64,000 bases of DNA. It comes from AC2028 sp002373595 (GTDB taxonomy: Bacteria; Bacillota; Clostridia; Lachnospirales; Lachnospiraceae). Under the pieces are notes generated by a model. It saw only the letters and a list, made by a program, of their open reading frames with translations. It was not told where the DNA came from and searched no databases. The position numbers and the translations under genes are program-made. Shown one piece after another: positions 9,001 through 16,310 of this stretch (positions are counted from its first letter, which is position 1; each line of letters begins with the position of its first letter). The stretch covers positions 1 to 64,000 of the forward strand of contig CAMOIX010000003.1 of the NCBI GenBank assembly GCA_946616365.1, written 5' to 3'.

Positions 9001-10953
9001 TCATTCCTTTACCGAAAGGCACCTTATCGAATTTAGGACTGCAAGTACCATAACGCCGACATCTGCAAAGATGGCGAGCCACATATTGGCGATACCCACA
9101 GCTCCGAGAGCCAGGCATATCGCTTTGACGAAAAGTGCGAAGAAGATGTTTTCCTTTACGATGCGAAGACATCTTCTTGATATTTTCATGGCAAGTGCGA
9201 TCCTTATGGGATCATCATCCATAAGCACTACATCCGCTGCTTCTATGGCAGCATCCGATCCGAGCGCGCCCATTGCGATTCCTATATCGGCACGTGACAG
9301 AACGGGGGCATCGTTGATGCCGTCTCCGACAAAAGCAAGTTTCTCTTTTCCTCTTTTGCCCGCGAGGAGTGATTCGACCATATCTACCTTGTCACCCGGG
9401 AGAAGTCCTGAGTGATGTTCATCGAGCCCGAGTCTTTCGGCAACTTCCGAAGCGGCTGATTCATTGTCTCCTGTCAGCATGACTGTCTTTCTGATACCGG
9501 ATCTTTTGAGTGCTTTGATAGCAGCTTTGGATGTGTCTTTGTCAATATCCGAGATGAGTATGTATCCGGCATAGGCGCCGTTTGCACAGACATAAACGAC
9601 TGTTCCTGCGGGAACTGTTTTGTCATAATCCGCACCGAGATCGTCCATAAGTTTGGAGTTTCCGGCATAAACGGTGCGTCCGCCTATACTTGCTTTTATA
9701 CCGCGTCCGGAGATCTCTTCTATATCTTCCGCACCCGTAAGAGTGTTTTCGTCCTTTATGAGCCCTTTCTTTTCAAGGGATTCTATTATGCTTTTTCCAA
9801 TAGGATGGGAGGTGTATCTCTCACATCTTCCTGCGAGGAGAAGGAGACTGTCCTCGGGGGATACGCCAAGAGCATTGCATTCGGAAGTAAAACTTTCGGA
9901 AGGACGGACCGCTGTTACGCTGAAGACTCCTCGGGTAAGAGTACCGGTTTTGTCAAAGACAACGATACCTGTTTCAGAGAGTGCTTCGAGATAGTTGGAT
10001 CCTTTGACGAGGATACCCTTTGTGGATGCGGCTCCGATCCCGCCGAAAAAGCTCAGCGGTATGGAGATGACCAGCGCGCAGGGACAGCTTATTACGAGGA
10101 AAGTAAGTGCGCGGATGATCCAGGTGGTCCAGTGACCTTCACCTGCAATGATCGTATTAATGACGGGAGGAAGGACTGCGAGTATGAGAGCTGCTCCGCA
10201 GACAGCGGGTGTATATACGTGAGCGAATTTGGTGATGAAATTTTCCGAGCGGGATTTTTTCATCGCGGAGTTTTCAACCATGTCGAGTATCCTCGATACG
10301 GTTGATTCTCCGAATTCTTTTGAAGTCTCTATTTTGATGAGACCTGAGAGATTAACGGCTCCACTGAGGACATTGTCTTCTGCCTTGCATGAAACGGGAA
10401 CGCTTTCTCCTGTAAGAGCACTCATATCGAGAGTGGTCGATCCGTCTATCACTTTTCCGTCTATGGGAATCCTCTCTCCGGGATGAACGGATATGATGCT
10501 TCCCACGGGAATGTCATCGGGATCGGCATCCTCTTCGGTGCCATCCTCAGCGATCAGATGAGCGGTGTCGGGACGGATATCCATGAGTGCGGTTATATTC
10601 TTTCTGCTCTTGCCGACAGCTACGGACTGGAAAAGCTCACCTGTCTGATAGAAGAGCATGACGGCTACTCCTTCGAGGTATCCGCCTTCTTCTCCGTCGG
10701 TCACGAGCCCGAGCAGGATCGCACCGATGGTTGCGACGGCCATGAGAAAATTCTCATCGAATATCTGTCCGTTCCTGACCCCGAGGAAGGCCTTCTTAAG
10801 GATATCACCGCCTATTATCAGGTAGGGTACCATGTAGAGTGCCAAAAGCACGGGATTGGGAATGCTGATCACATGCTCTGCGATCGTGATGACTGCGAGA
10901 AGCAGGGCAGATACGATTATCCTTTTCAGTACATTCCTTTGTTTCTTGTTCAT
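9001..10953 (-). CDS. cadA: Heavy-metal P1B-type ATPase (Zn/Cd/Pb exporter)
   Basis: A 650-residue cation pump with the TGES actuator loop (181-184), the metal-binding Cys290-Pro-Cys292 in membrane helix 6, the phosphorylated Asp334 in DKTGTLT and the late GDGINDAPVLSRADIGIAMG hinge. The penultimate membrane region has FVKAICLALG and the last ADVGVMVLAVLNSIR, carrying the Lys and Asp that mark the Zn/Cd/Pb group (ZntA/CadA) rather than Cu pumps. The protein starts directly with its first membrane helices; the usual N-terminal metal-binding domain is absent and is encoded as a separate protein just upstream. SD AGGAG lies in the 26-base gap. Probable role: zinc or cadmium export. Confidence 0.93.
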   Translation of the reverse strand: MNKKQRNVLKRIIVSALLLAVITIAEHVISIPNPVLLALYMVPYLIIGGDILKKAFLGVRNGQIFDENFLMAVATIGAILLGLVTDGEEGGYLEGVAVMLFYQTGELFQSVAVGKSRKNITALMDIRPDTAHLIAEDGTEEDADPDDIPVGSIISVHPGERIPIDGKVIDGSTTLDMSALTGESVPVSCKAEDNVLSGAVNLSGLIKIETSKEFGESTVSRILDMVENSAMKKSRSENFITKFAHVYTPAVCGAALILAVLPPVINTIIAGEGHWTTWIIRALTFLVISCPCALVISIPLSFFGGIGAASTKGILVKGSNYLEALSETGIVVFDKTGTLTRGVFSVTAVRPSESFTSECNALGVSPEDSLLLLAGRCERYTSHPIGKSIIESLEKKGLIKDENTLTGAEDIEEISGRGIKASIGGRTVYAGNSKLMDDLGADYDKTVPAGTVVYVCANGAYAGYILISDIDKDTSKAAIKALKRSGIRKTVMLTGDNESAASEVAERLGLDEHHSGLLPGDKVDMVESLLAGKRGKEKLAFVGDGINDAPVLSRADIGIAMGALGSDAAIEAADVVLMDDDPIRIALAMKISRRCLRIVKENIFFALFVKAICLALGAVGIANMWLAIFADVGVMVLAVLNSIRCLSVKE

Positions 10954-10979
10954 AAGCCGTCGTCTCCTTTAGAAGGTTA

Positions 10980-11201
10980 TCAGTCGAGGACTATATCGCA
11001 GTCACTTTCAACCTTTTTACATGCAGAGAGCACATTTTTCATAACACTGATATGATCGACGCCCTCCTCGAATTCCACTTTCATCTTGAGAGTCATGAAG
11101 CTGACGATGGCATTCTTTACGCCTTCAACCGTTTTGGCAGCGTCTTCCATCTTCTGTGCACAGTTAGCGCAATCAACATCGATATCGTAGGTTTTCTTCA
11201 T
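10980..11201 (-). CDS. Stand-alone heavy-metal-associated (HMA) domain protein
   Basis: A 73-residue ferredoxin-like HMA domain with the metal-binding loop DCANCAQKMED, where Cys-Ala-Asn-Cys is the CXXC ligand pair, and an acidic/Cys-containing C-terminus (CKKVESDCDIVLD) that could add ligands. It is probably the detached N-terminal metal-binding domain or chaperone of the following ATPase. The ATG at 11199-11201 is chosen because AGGAGAC sits correctly before it; a longer upstream reading would start inside the promoter and operator. It is the first gene of the two-gene metal operon. Confidence 0.9.
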   Translation of the reverse strand: MKKTYDIDVDCANCAQKMEDAAKTVEGVKNAIVSFMTLKMKVEFEEGVDHISVMKNVLSACKKVESDCDIVLD

Positions 11202-11238
11202 CTCTGTCTCCTTTCGGGGTGTCTGTGATTTACTATCG

Positions 11239-11270
11239 ATGAACATATGAATAACTGTTCATATGTTCAT
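11239..11270. promoter_or_regulatory. ArsR/SmtB-type operator (13-6-13 inverted repeat)
   Basis: A perfect inverted repeat with 13-base arms, ATGAACATATGAA and TTCATATGTTCAT, is separated by TAACTG. The half-site TGAACA...TTCA closely resembles known ArsR/SmtB/CadC operators. It overlaps the last two bases of the -10 element and covers the predicted start of the metal operon. No ArsR-family gene is present in the window, so the repressor must be encoded elsewhere. Confidence 0.8.
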
Positions 11271-11296
11271 TATAAAACTTTTATTACTTATGTCAA
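11269..11296 (-). promoter_or_regulatory. Consensus promoter of the metal-export operon
   Basis: Reading the minus strand, TTGACA (plus 11291-11296), a 16-base spacer and TATAAT (plus 11269-11274) match consensus. The transcription start would fall inside the adjoining inverted repeat, so a bound repressor would block initiation. Confidence 0.85.
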
Positions 11297-11369
11297 GACT
11301 TTGTGTAAAATGTTGTGATTATCAGCAAATTTTAGTAAAATAATAGGCGTTGAATCTAGGAAAAATAAG

Positions 11370-11391
11370 GGGTTTGGCCGGGGCCGGACCC
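11370..11391 (+). promoter_or_regulatory. GC-rich hairpin just before the GNAT::AroA ribosome binding site
   Basis: GGGTTTGG pairs with CCGGACCC (two G-U pairs) around CCGGGG, ending three bases before the GGAG SD of the next gene. It may influence translation or mRNA stability; no U-run follows, so it is not a terminator. Confidence 0.4.
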
Positions 11392-11404
11392 TTTGGAGAA
11401 AGAT

Positions 11405-13282
11405 ATGATTCCGATGCCCGAAGACTTGCATATAGAATCCGAAAGGCTTTTCTTAAGACCGATCACATCATCTGACACTCCGATGGTCCTTGAATGGAGA
11501 AACAGCGAGAGAACACGCAATAATTTCTACTACAGAGCGATCATAACTGCCGAGGAGCACGAAAAGTGGCTGAAAGAGAAAGTGGCCACGGGTTTGGTGC
11601 ATCAGTTCATTGTGTGCCTGAAGGATACGGGAGAAGCGATAGGCTGCGTATATCTCCAGCATTATGACCCGGAGACGAAGAGTATGGAATCCGGAGTCTT
11701 TATGAGCGAGAAAGCTCCGGTCGGAAAAGGATATGCCGGAGAAGCTGTTGAGGTCATGAACCGTGAGTATGCATGCGGAGTGCTTGGACTTTCAAAGACT
11801 TTTGCGAGGGTCCTCGGATATAACGAAGCCAGCAGGAGCCTTCATGAGAGAGCCGGATTTAAACTTGATGAGATCAGGTATAATGACGTATTCCTGGACG
11901 ATAAATGGCAGGATACATATGTATATATCTACGACAGACCGTATGTAAAGATCCCCTGCATCTATGAAAGAGTGCATGAGCAGGCAGATCTGTTTACCAA
12001 TCTTGCAGAGCCTGTAAAAGCCCACGTCCCGGGATCGAAGAGCATTACTAACAGAGCGCTCCTCCTGGGGATGCTTTCTGATGGCGAATGTAAGCTAAGC
12101 AATGTTTTATTCTCAGACGACAGCGAAGCTTTCCTTGAATGCGTCGAAAAGCTCGGTTTCGATATAAGCTTTGACAAAAAGGAAAAAAACGCGACCATAA
12201 CCGGTAACGGGGGAAAGATCCCTGTTCAGAATGCTGATATCAATGTAAGAAGCGCGGGGACTGCAGCCAGATTCCTGACGGCACTCCTTGGTATATCCGA
12301 AGGGTCCTACAGGCTTGATGCTTCGGATCAGATGAAGAAAAGGCCGATGGGAGAACTCCTTGAGACACTCAGGGATCAGGGATGCGTTATCGATTTTGAG
12401 AACGGTGACGGTCTGTTCCCGTATACTCTTCACGGACACGGATTTGGAAGCAAGGATATAGAGATAGATATTGAGAAGAGCAGCCAGTTCCTCAGTGCGC
12501 TCCTCGCGGCGGCACCACTTTCCGACCACAAGGTAAGGATAATTCCTGTCGGCGATCACGGTATGGCGTATGTTGATATGACCGTGAGGATGATGGAGGC
12601 GTTCGGAGTAAAGGTCTCTAAGAAGGAGACTTCCGGTAAAAAGGTTGTATTTGAGATAGCTCCCGGACAGGTGTATGGAGCGAGGTCATATGATATAGAG
12701 CCCGATGCTTCCGCTGCGGCTTACTTTTATGCGGCATGCCCCATTCTCGGAGTGCCTGTCATGGTACCCGGTGTGCATTTCGGCGGGCTCCAGGGGGATA
12801 CGGAGTTCATACATCTGCTCGAAAAGATGGGATGTCATGCCGAGGACGGCAAGGAGGGGATAAGGCTGGATCCTCCGGCTGACGGACATATCCGCGGTAT
12901 CGAGGCGGATATGCATGCATGCTCGGACCAGGCTATAACTCTCGCGGCGGTTGCGGTATTTGCAGACTCGCCCGTGACCATAAAGGGGATATCACATATA
13001 AGCCTACAGGAAAGTGACCGGATCGCAGCTATAATCCGGGAACTCGGACAGGTGGGGATAAAGGCCGAAAAGGCGGGAGACGGGATAAGGATCACGCCCG
13101 GAAAGGCCCACGCGACCCGTATAGACAGCCATTCTGACCACCGTATGGCAATGGGATTTTCGCTCATAGGACTCAGGACCCCCGGGATAGTCATAGGTGA
13201 CCCTTCGTGTTGCAAAAAGACATTTCCGAACTACTTTGAGGAGCTTGAAAAGTTTGTGGAAAAGGTCAATAGTATGCTATAA
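11405..13282 (+). CDS. aroA: Fusion protein: GNAT N-acetyltransferase plus 3-phosphoshikimate 1-carboxyvinyltransferase (AroA)
   Basis: A single 625-codon frame. Residues 1-180 are a RimJ/PseH-like GNAT acetyltransferase (SERLFLRPIT start, acetyl-CoA loop near VGKGYAGEAVEVM, and GYNEASRSLHERAGF near the end). From about residue 200 it is EPSP synthase, which joins shikimate-3-phosphate and phosphoenolpyruvate in aromatic amino acid synthesis: AHVPGSKSITNRALLLG, SAGTAARFLTALLG, DQMKKRPMGELL, SSQFLSALLAAAP, EPDASAAAYF, and SDHRMAMGFSLIG with a terminal KTFPNYFEEL. ATG 11405 is chosen over TTG 11393 because GGAG (11395-11398) is its SD. No in-frame start with an SD was noticed at the junction. 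No other aro genes are nearby. Confidence 0.92.
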   Translation: MIPMPEDLHIESERLFLRPITSSDTPMVLEWRNSERTRNNFYYRAIITAEEHEKWLKEKVATGLVHQFIVCLKDTGEAIGCVYLQHYDPETKSMESGVFMSEKAPVGKGYAGEAVEVMNREYACGVLGLSKTFARVLGYNEASRSLHERAGFKLDEIRYNDVFLDDKWQDTYVYIYDRPYVKIPCIYERVHEQADLFTNLAEPVKAHVPGSKSITNRALLLGMLSDGECKLSNVLFSDDSEAFLECVEKLGFDISFDKKEKNATITGNGGKIPVQNADINVRSAGTAARFLTALLGISEGSYRLDASDQMKKRPMGELLETLRDQGCVIDFENGDGLFPYTLHGHGFGSKDIEIDIEKSSQFLSALLAAAPLSDHKVRIIPVGDHGMAYVDMTVRMMEAFGVKVSKKETSGKKVVFEIAPGQVYGARSYDIEPDASAAAYFYAACPILGVPVMVPGVHFGGLQGDTEFIHLLEKMGCHAEDGKEGIRLDPPADGHIRGIEADMHACSDQAITLAAVAVFADSPVTIKGISHISLQESDRIAAIIRELGQVGIKAEKAGDGIRITPGKAHATRIDSHSDHRMAMGFSLIGLRTPGIVIGDPSCCKKTFPNYFEELEKFVEKVNSML

Positions 13283-13283
13283 T
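13254..13283 (+). promoter_or_regulatory. Extended -10 promoter for the diguanylate cyclase gene
   Basis: TTGTGG (13254-13259), an 18-base spacer and TATAAT (13278-13283) preceded by TGC give a TGNTATAAT extended -10 element. It overlaps the stop codon of the aroA fusion. Confidence 0.65.
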
Positions 13284-13318
13284 ACCAAGGAATATTGGTT
13301 TCGTTTTAAAGGGTATTT

Positions 13319-14428
13319 ATGAAAGCCGTTAAGCGTTTTTTTTCGTTAATAAATAATATAATCACGGGTAAGGAACATGTTTCCCAGCAGAGGAAACTTG
13401 AGGCTCTTTCTATCGCCATAACCCTGGTCCATTTTGCAATGCTTGTTATCTTCGTGAGACTGTATATGCTCCCGATGATAGTTTATAATCTTATTGTTGT
13501 TTTCTTTTACATCTATGTATTTCAGAAGGTTCATGAAGGGCAGGTCCTCAAAGGATATATCCTGACATTTATAGAGATAGCGATACAGGTCGTATATGGT
13601 ACGTTTATGCTCGGATGGGGCGTCGGATATCATATGTATCTCGTAGCTATCATACCTGTATTTTACTTTGTGAATCTGACATACGATGTAGAAGGAGCAA
13701 AACTCAGAACTCCGCTTATCGCGGCGCTTGCTGCAGGTGTGATCTATTTCACCACATATGGAATATCGCTTTGCCTTGTGCCGGCATACGAGCTCACATC
13801 TTCACAGATCCATGGTATATATCTGTTCAATACGATACCTTCGGTATTTCTTTTGGTTGTTATGTCACACCTTTTCACACTCGAGAGAAGGTACTTCGTA
13901 AGCTCACTTACCAAGCAGAATGAAAGCCTCGGTAAAGAGGCCAGCGAAGACCCTCTTACGGGCCTCAACAACAGAAGGAGCATGGAGATCAGACTTGAGA
14001 ATGCCATGGCCAGAGCCAAAGAGCGCGGAGTCATATTCAGCCTCATCATGGGTGATATCGATAATTTCAAAAAGATCAACGATACGTACGGACATGATTG
14101 CGGTGACGAGGCACTCAAGGCTGTATCGGCTATCATGCAGAGCAGCGTAAGAGACGGAGATACCATATGCAGATGGGGAGGAGAGGAATTCCTTATCCTG
14201 GTAACGGGTAATCGCGGCGAGGCTGTTACGGTAGCGGAGAGAATAAGACAGAGAGTATCCGATAATGTTGTACGCAGTGATGAGAACGAAGTGAGATTCA
14301 CTATCACTTTCGGTGTAACGACTTACAAGCCGGGCTATAATATCGATAAGCTTATCGAGCAGGCTGACAATAATCTCTATATCGGTAAAAATTCGGGCAA
14401 GAATCAAGTAGTTTCAAAGGAATACTAG
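13319..14428 (+). CDS. Membrane diguanylate cyclase (GGDEF)
   Basis: A 369-residue protein with about six membrane helices (residues 30-190) followed by a short linker and a GGDEF domain that makes cyclic di-GMP from two GTP. The active-site motif is GGEEF (287-291). An RXXD inhibitory site (RDGD) lies exactly five residues before it, so product inhibition is expected. The substrate-binding FKKINDTYGHDCGDEAL block is intact. The membrane part resembles MASE-like sensor regions but is not assignable to a named type. It has its own promoter in the 3' end of aroA and an AAAGGG SD, and is followed by two tandem hairpins. Confidence 0.92.
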   Translation: MKAVKRFFSLINNIITGKEHVSQQRKLEALSIAITLVHFAMLVIFVRLYMLPMIVYNLIVVFFYIYVFQKVHEGQVLKGYILTFIEIAIQVVYGTFMLGWGVGYHMYLVAIIPVFYFVNLTYDVEGAKLRTPLIAALAAGVIYFTTYGISLCLVPAYELTSSQIHGIYLFNTIPSVFLLVVMSHLFTLERRYFVSSLTKQNESLGKEASEDPLTGLNNRRSMEIRLENAMARAKERGVIFSLIMGDIDNFKKINDTYGHDCGDEALKAVSAIMQSSVRDGDTICRWGGEEFLILVTGNRGEAVTVAERIRQRVSDNVVRSDENEVRFTITFGVTTYKPGYNIDKLIEQADNNLYIGKNSGKNQVVSKEY

Positions 14429-14458
14429 AGAAAATTTTGCTGACGCAAAATTATCTCT
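14427..14458 (+). repeat. Long imperfect inverted repeat after the GGDEF gene
   Basis: AGAGAAAATTTTGC and GCAAAATTATCTCT form a 14-base stem with one mismatch around TGAC, starting within the stop codon. There is no clean U-run, but it may act as a terminator or mRNA 3'-end stabiliser. Confidence 0.6.
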
Positions 14459-14459
14459 A

Positions 14460-14482
14460 AATTTTTGGCATAGCCAAAAATT
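14460..14482 (+). repeat. Second inverted repeat in tandem
   Basis: AATTTTTGGC and GCCAAAAATT form a perfect 10-base stem around ATA, one base after the previous hairpin. Being AT-symmetric, the pair could terminate transcription from either strand. Confidence 0.6.
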
Positions 14483-14530
14483 AGGATAGAAACAATCTGG
14501 CCGGATTAACTCTAAAATTGGGGGAATGAA

Positions 14531-16282
14531 ATGAATAAGAATGCGGGGCCGGTTGCACCCAGAGATCCGGAGAAAAAGAGGCCGTATTTCTATCTGATGT
14601 CAGATAAGGAAATATTTGCGGCGCCTCAGCCGGACGGTCGAGGGATCCAGTTCATCTACGAAGATGACGGACGTATGATCACTGCGGCCAAACTTGTAGG
14701 AAATATTGAAGATGAGGAGATGCTTGATCTCCTTAAGACGACTGCAGGTTTCAGGAAACTCGTTCACAGCATCGGAGTTTCGGTGTCAGCGCCTGCAGAG
14801 TATAAAGGCAAAGTCAGATTCGTCCTGCAGATGTACGGAGTAGAGGATCCGTATGAGACCGGGACGAATATTTTTTGCGATATGGAACCGGACGGAAGCG
14901 AGGTTACGCTTTTCCTTGAGGATGTAAACTGGGGAGATATGGATGCCAAGCCCGGACAGATCCGATTCGAATTCGAAGACAATTCTTTTGTTTCATACGT
15001 CAATGTCAGATTCTATCTCAATGACGGATTCACAGCCCCTGAGCCTGTTATAGACAGTGCGGTTGATTTTGATTCCGATGAATACGCCGCCATGATAAAG
15101 AGGAGTGTTTTCGACAAAGGAAATCTCTTCAGGCTTCGCAGAGCCATCGATAAGGCAGAGCGCGGCGAAGAAGTTACGATAGCCTGCATAGGAGGATCGA
15201 TAACTCAGGGCGCGGGAGCTATCCCTATAAACGAGAAAAGTTACGCCAGACTCTTTGCAAAGGGATTTGAGGAGAGATATTCAAAGCCCGGAAATGTAAG
15301 ATTTATAAAAGCGGGCGTGGGAGGAACCCCGTCCGAGCTTGGAATGATCCGATATGAGAGGGATGTTTTAAGAGATGGCTCGGAAAAGCCCGACATAGTA
15401 GTGATAGAATTCGCTGTTAACGATGAAGGTGACGAGACCAAGGGTGACAGTTACGGAAGTCTCATAAGGAAAGTGTATACCGGGGACAGTGATCCTGCGG
15501 TCATTCTCCTTTTCCTTGTATTTGCAAATGACTGGAATCTCCAGGAGAGACTTTCACCGATGGGAAGGAAGTATTCGCTTCCTATGGTCAGCGTACTTGA
15601 TGCGGTAAGCCCCCAGTTCCCGCTTCCTCCGAAAAAAGCAGGCGAGGAAAATAAAGACACACGTGTCATTTCTAAGAGTCAGTATTTCTATGATGTATAT
15701 CATCCGACCAATCTCGGACACCGGGTAAATGCAGACTGCCTGCTTGAGATGTGTAAGTGCGCGGAAGAATCAAATGATACTGCGGAGCCTGCCATCCCTG
15801 AGAAAGAGGAGAAGGACAGCAGATTTTCCGAAGTATTCCTGCTGGATAAGAAAGAGATCAAGAATAACCCGAACAGGTTTGCATGCGTGGAAGAGATCAC
15901 TGAAGGATGCTTTGACGGGACGGACAGTGTGCTTCAATGTGTGGAGATGGATATGGATCTGGAGGGCACTCCCGAATTCCCGTACAACTGGCACAGCGCC
16001 GGAGGAATGAAGAAGGATGCTCCTTTCACGATGAAAATAAGATGCAAGAGACTTCTTCTCGTTATGAAGGATACTGCGGATGTTTCGTTCGGAACCGCAG
16101 TGATAAAGGTGGATGGCAAAGAGGTAAAGAGTATTAATCCCAACGATGTCGGATGGTGCCATTGCAGCCCGCATATCATAATCGATAATGATACTGAAAA
16201 ACTTCATACCGTAGAGATAGGACCTGCTGACGGCAGCGAAGATAAGCTCTTTACGATATTGGGATTTGGCATCGTGTCATGA
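14531..16282 (+). CDS. SGNH/GDSL-family carbohydrate esterase (probable acetyl-xylan esterase)
   Basis: A 583-residue hydrolase with three parts: an N-terminal beta-rich region (1-200), an SGNH hydrolase core (about 205-410) and a C-terminal beta-rich region. The nucleophile is Ser223 in CIGGSITQG. Block III is EFAVNDEG with its conserved Asn, and the Asp388-X2-His391 pair is in YDVYHPTNLGH. No signal peptide is evident, so it acts in the cytoplasm. As first gene of a cluster with GH115, GH2, GH3 and xylulokinase, removal of acetyl groups from imported xylo-oligosaccharides is the likely job. The SD is GGGGAATG-like and close to the ATG. Substrate is inferred from context. Confidence 0.85.
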   Translation: MNKNAGPVAPRDPEKKRPYFYLMSDKEIFAAPQPDGRGIQFIYEDDGRMITAAKLVGNIEDEEMLDLLKTTAGFRKLVHSIGVSVSAPAEYKGKVRFVLQMYGVEDPYETGTNIFCDMEPDGSEVTLFLEDVNWGDMDAKPGQIRFEFEDNSFVSYVNVRFYLNDGFTAPEPVIDSAVDFDSDEYAAMIKRSVFDKGNLFRLRRAIDKAERGEEVTIACIGGSITQGAGAIPINEKSYARLFAKGFEERYSKPGNVRFIKAGVGGTPSELGMIRYERDVLRDGSEKPDIVVIEFAVNDEGDETKGDSYGSLIRKVYTGDSDPAVILLFLVFANDWNLQERLSPMGRKYSLPMVSVLDAVSPQFPLPPKKAGEENKDTRVISKSQYFYDVYHPTNLGHRVNADCLLEMCKCAEESNDTAEPAIPEKEEKDSRFSEVFLLDKKEIKNNPNRFACVEEITEGCFDGTDSVLQCVEMDMDLEGTPEFPYNWHSAGGMKKDAPFTMKIRCKRLLLVMKDTADVSFGTAVIKVDGKEVKSINPNDVGWCHCSPHIIIDNDTEKLHTVEIGPADGSEDKLFTILGFGIVS

Positions 16283-16310
16283 CATAAGCTGCATAAGCAG
16301 CGGAGGATCT

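Noticed and set aside
11963..11990. Internal start separating AroA from the GNAT domain
   Set aside because: The ATGs here are out of frame and lack an SD; the frame is continuous across the junction.
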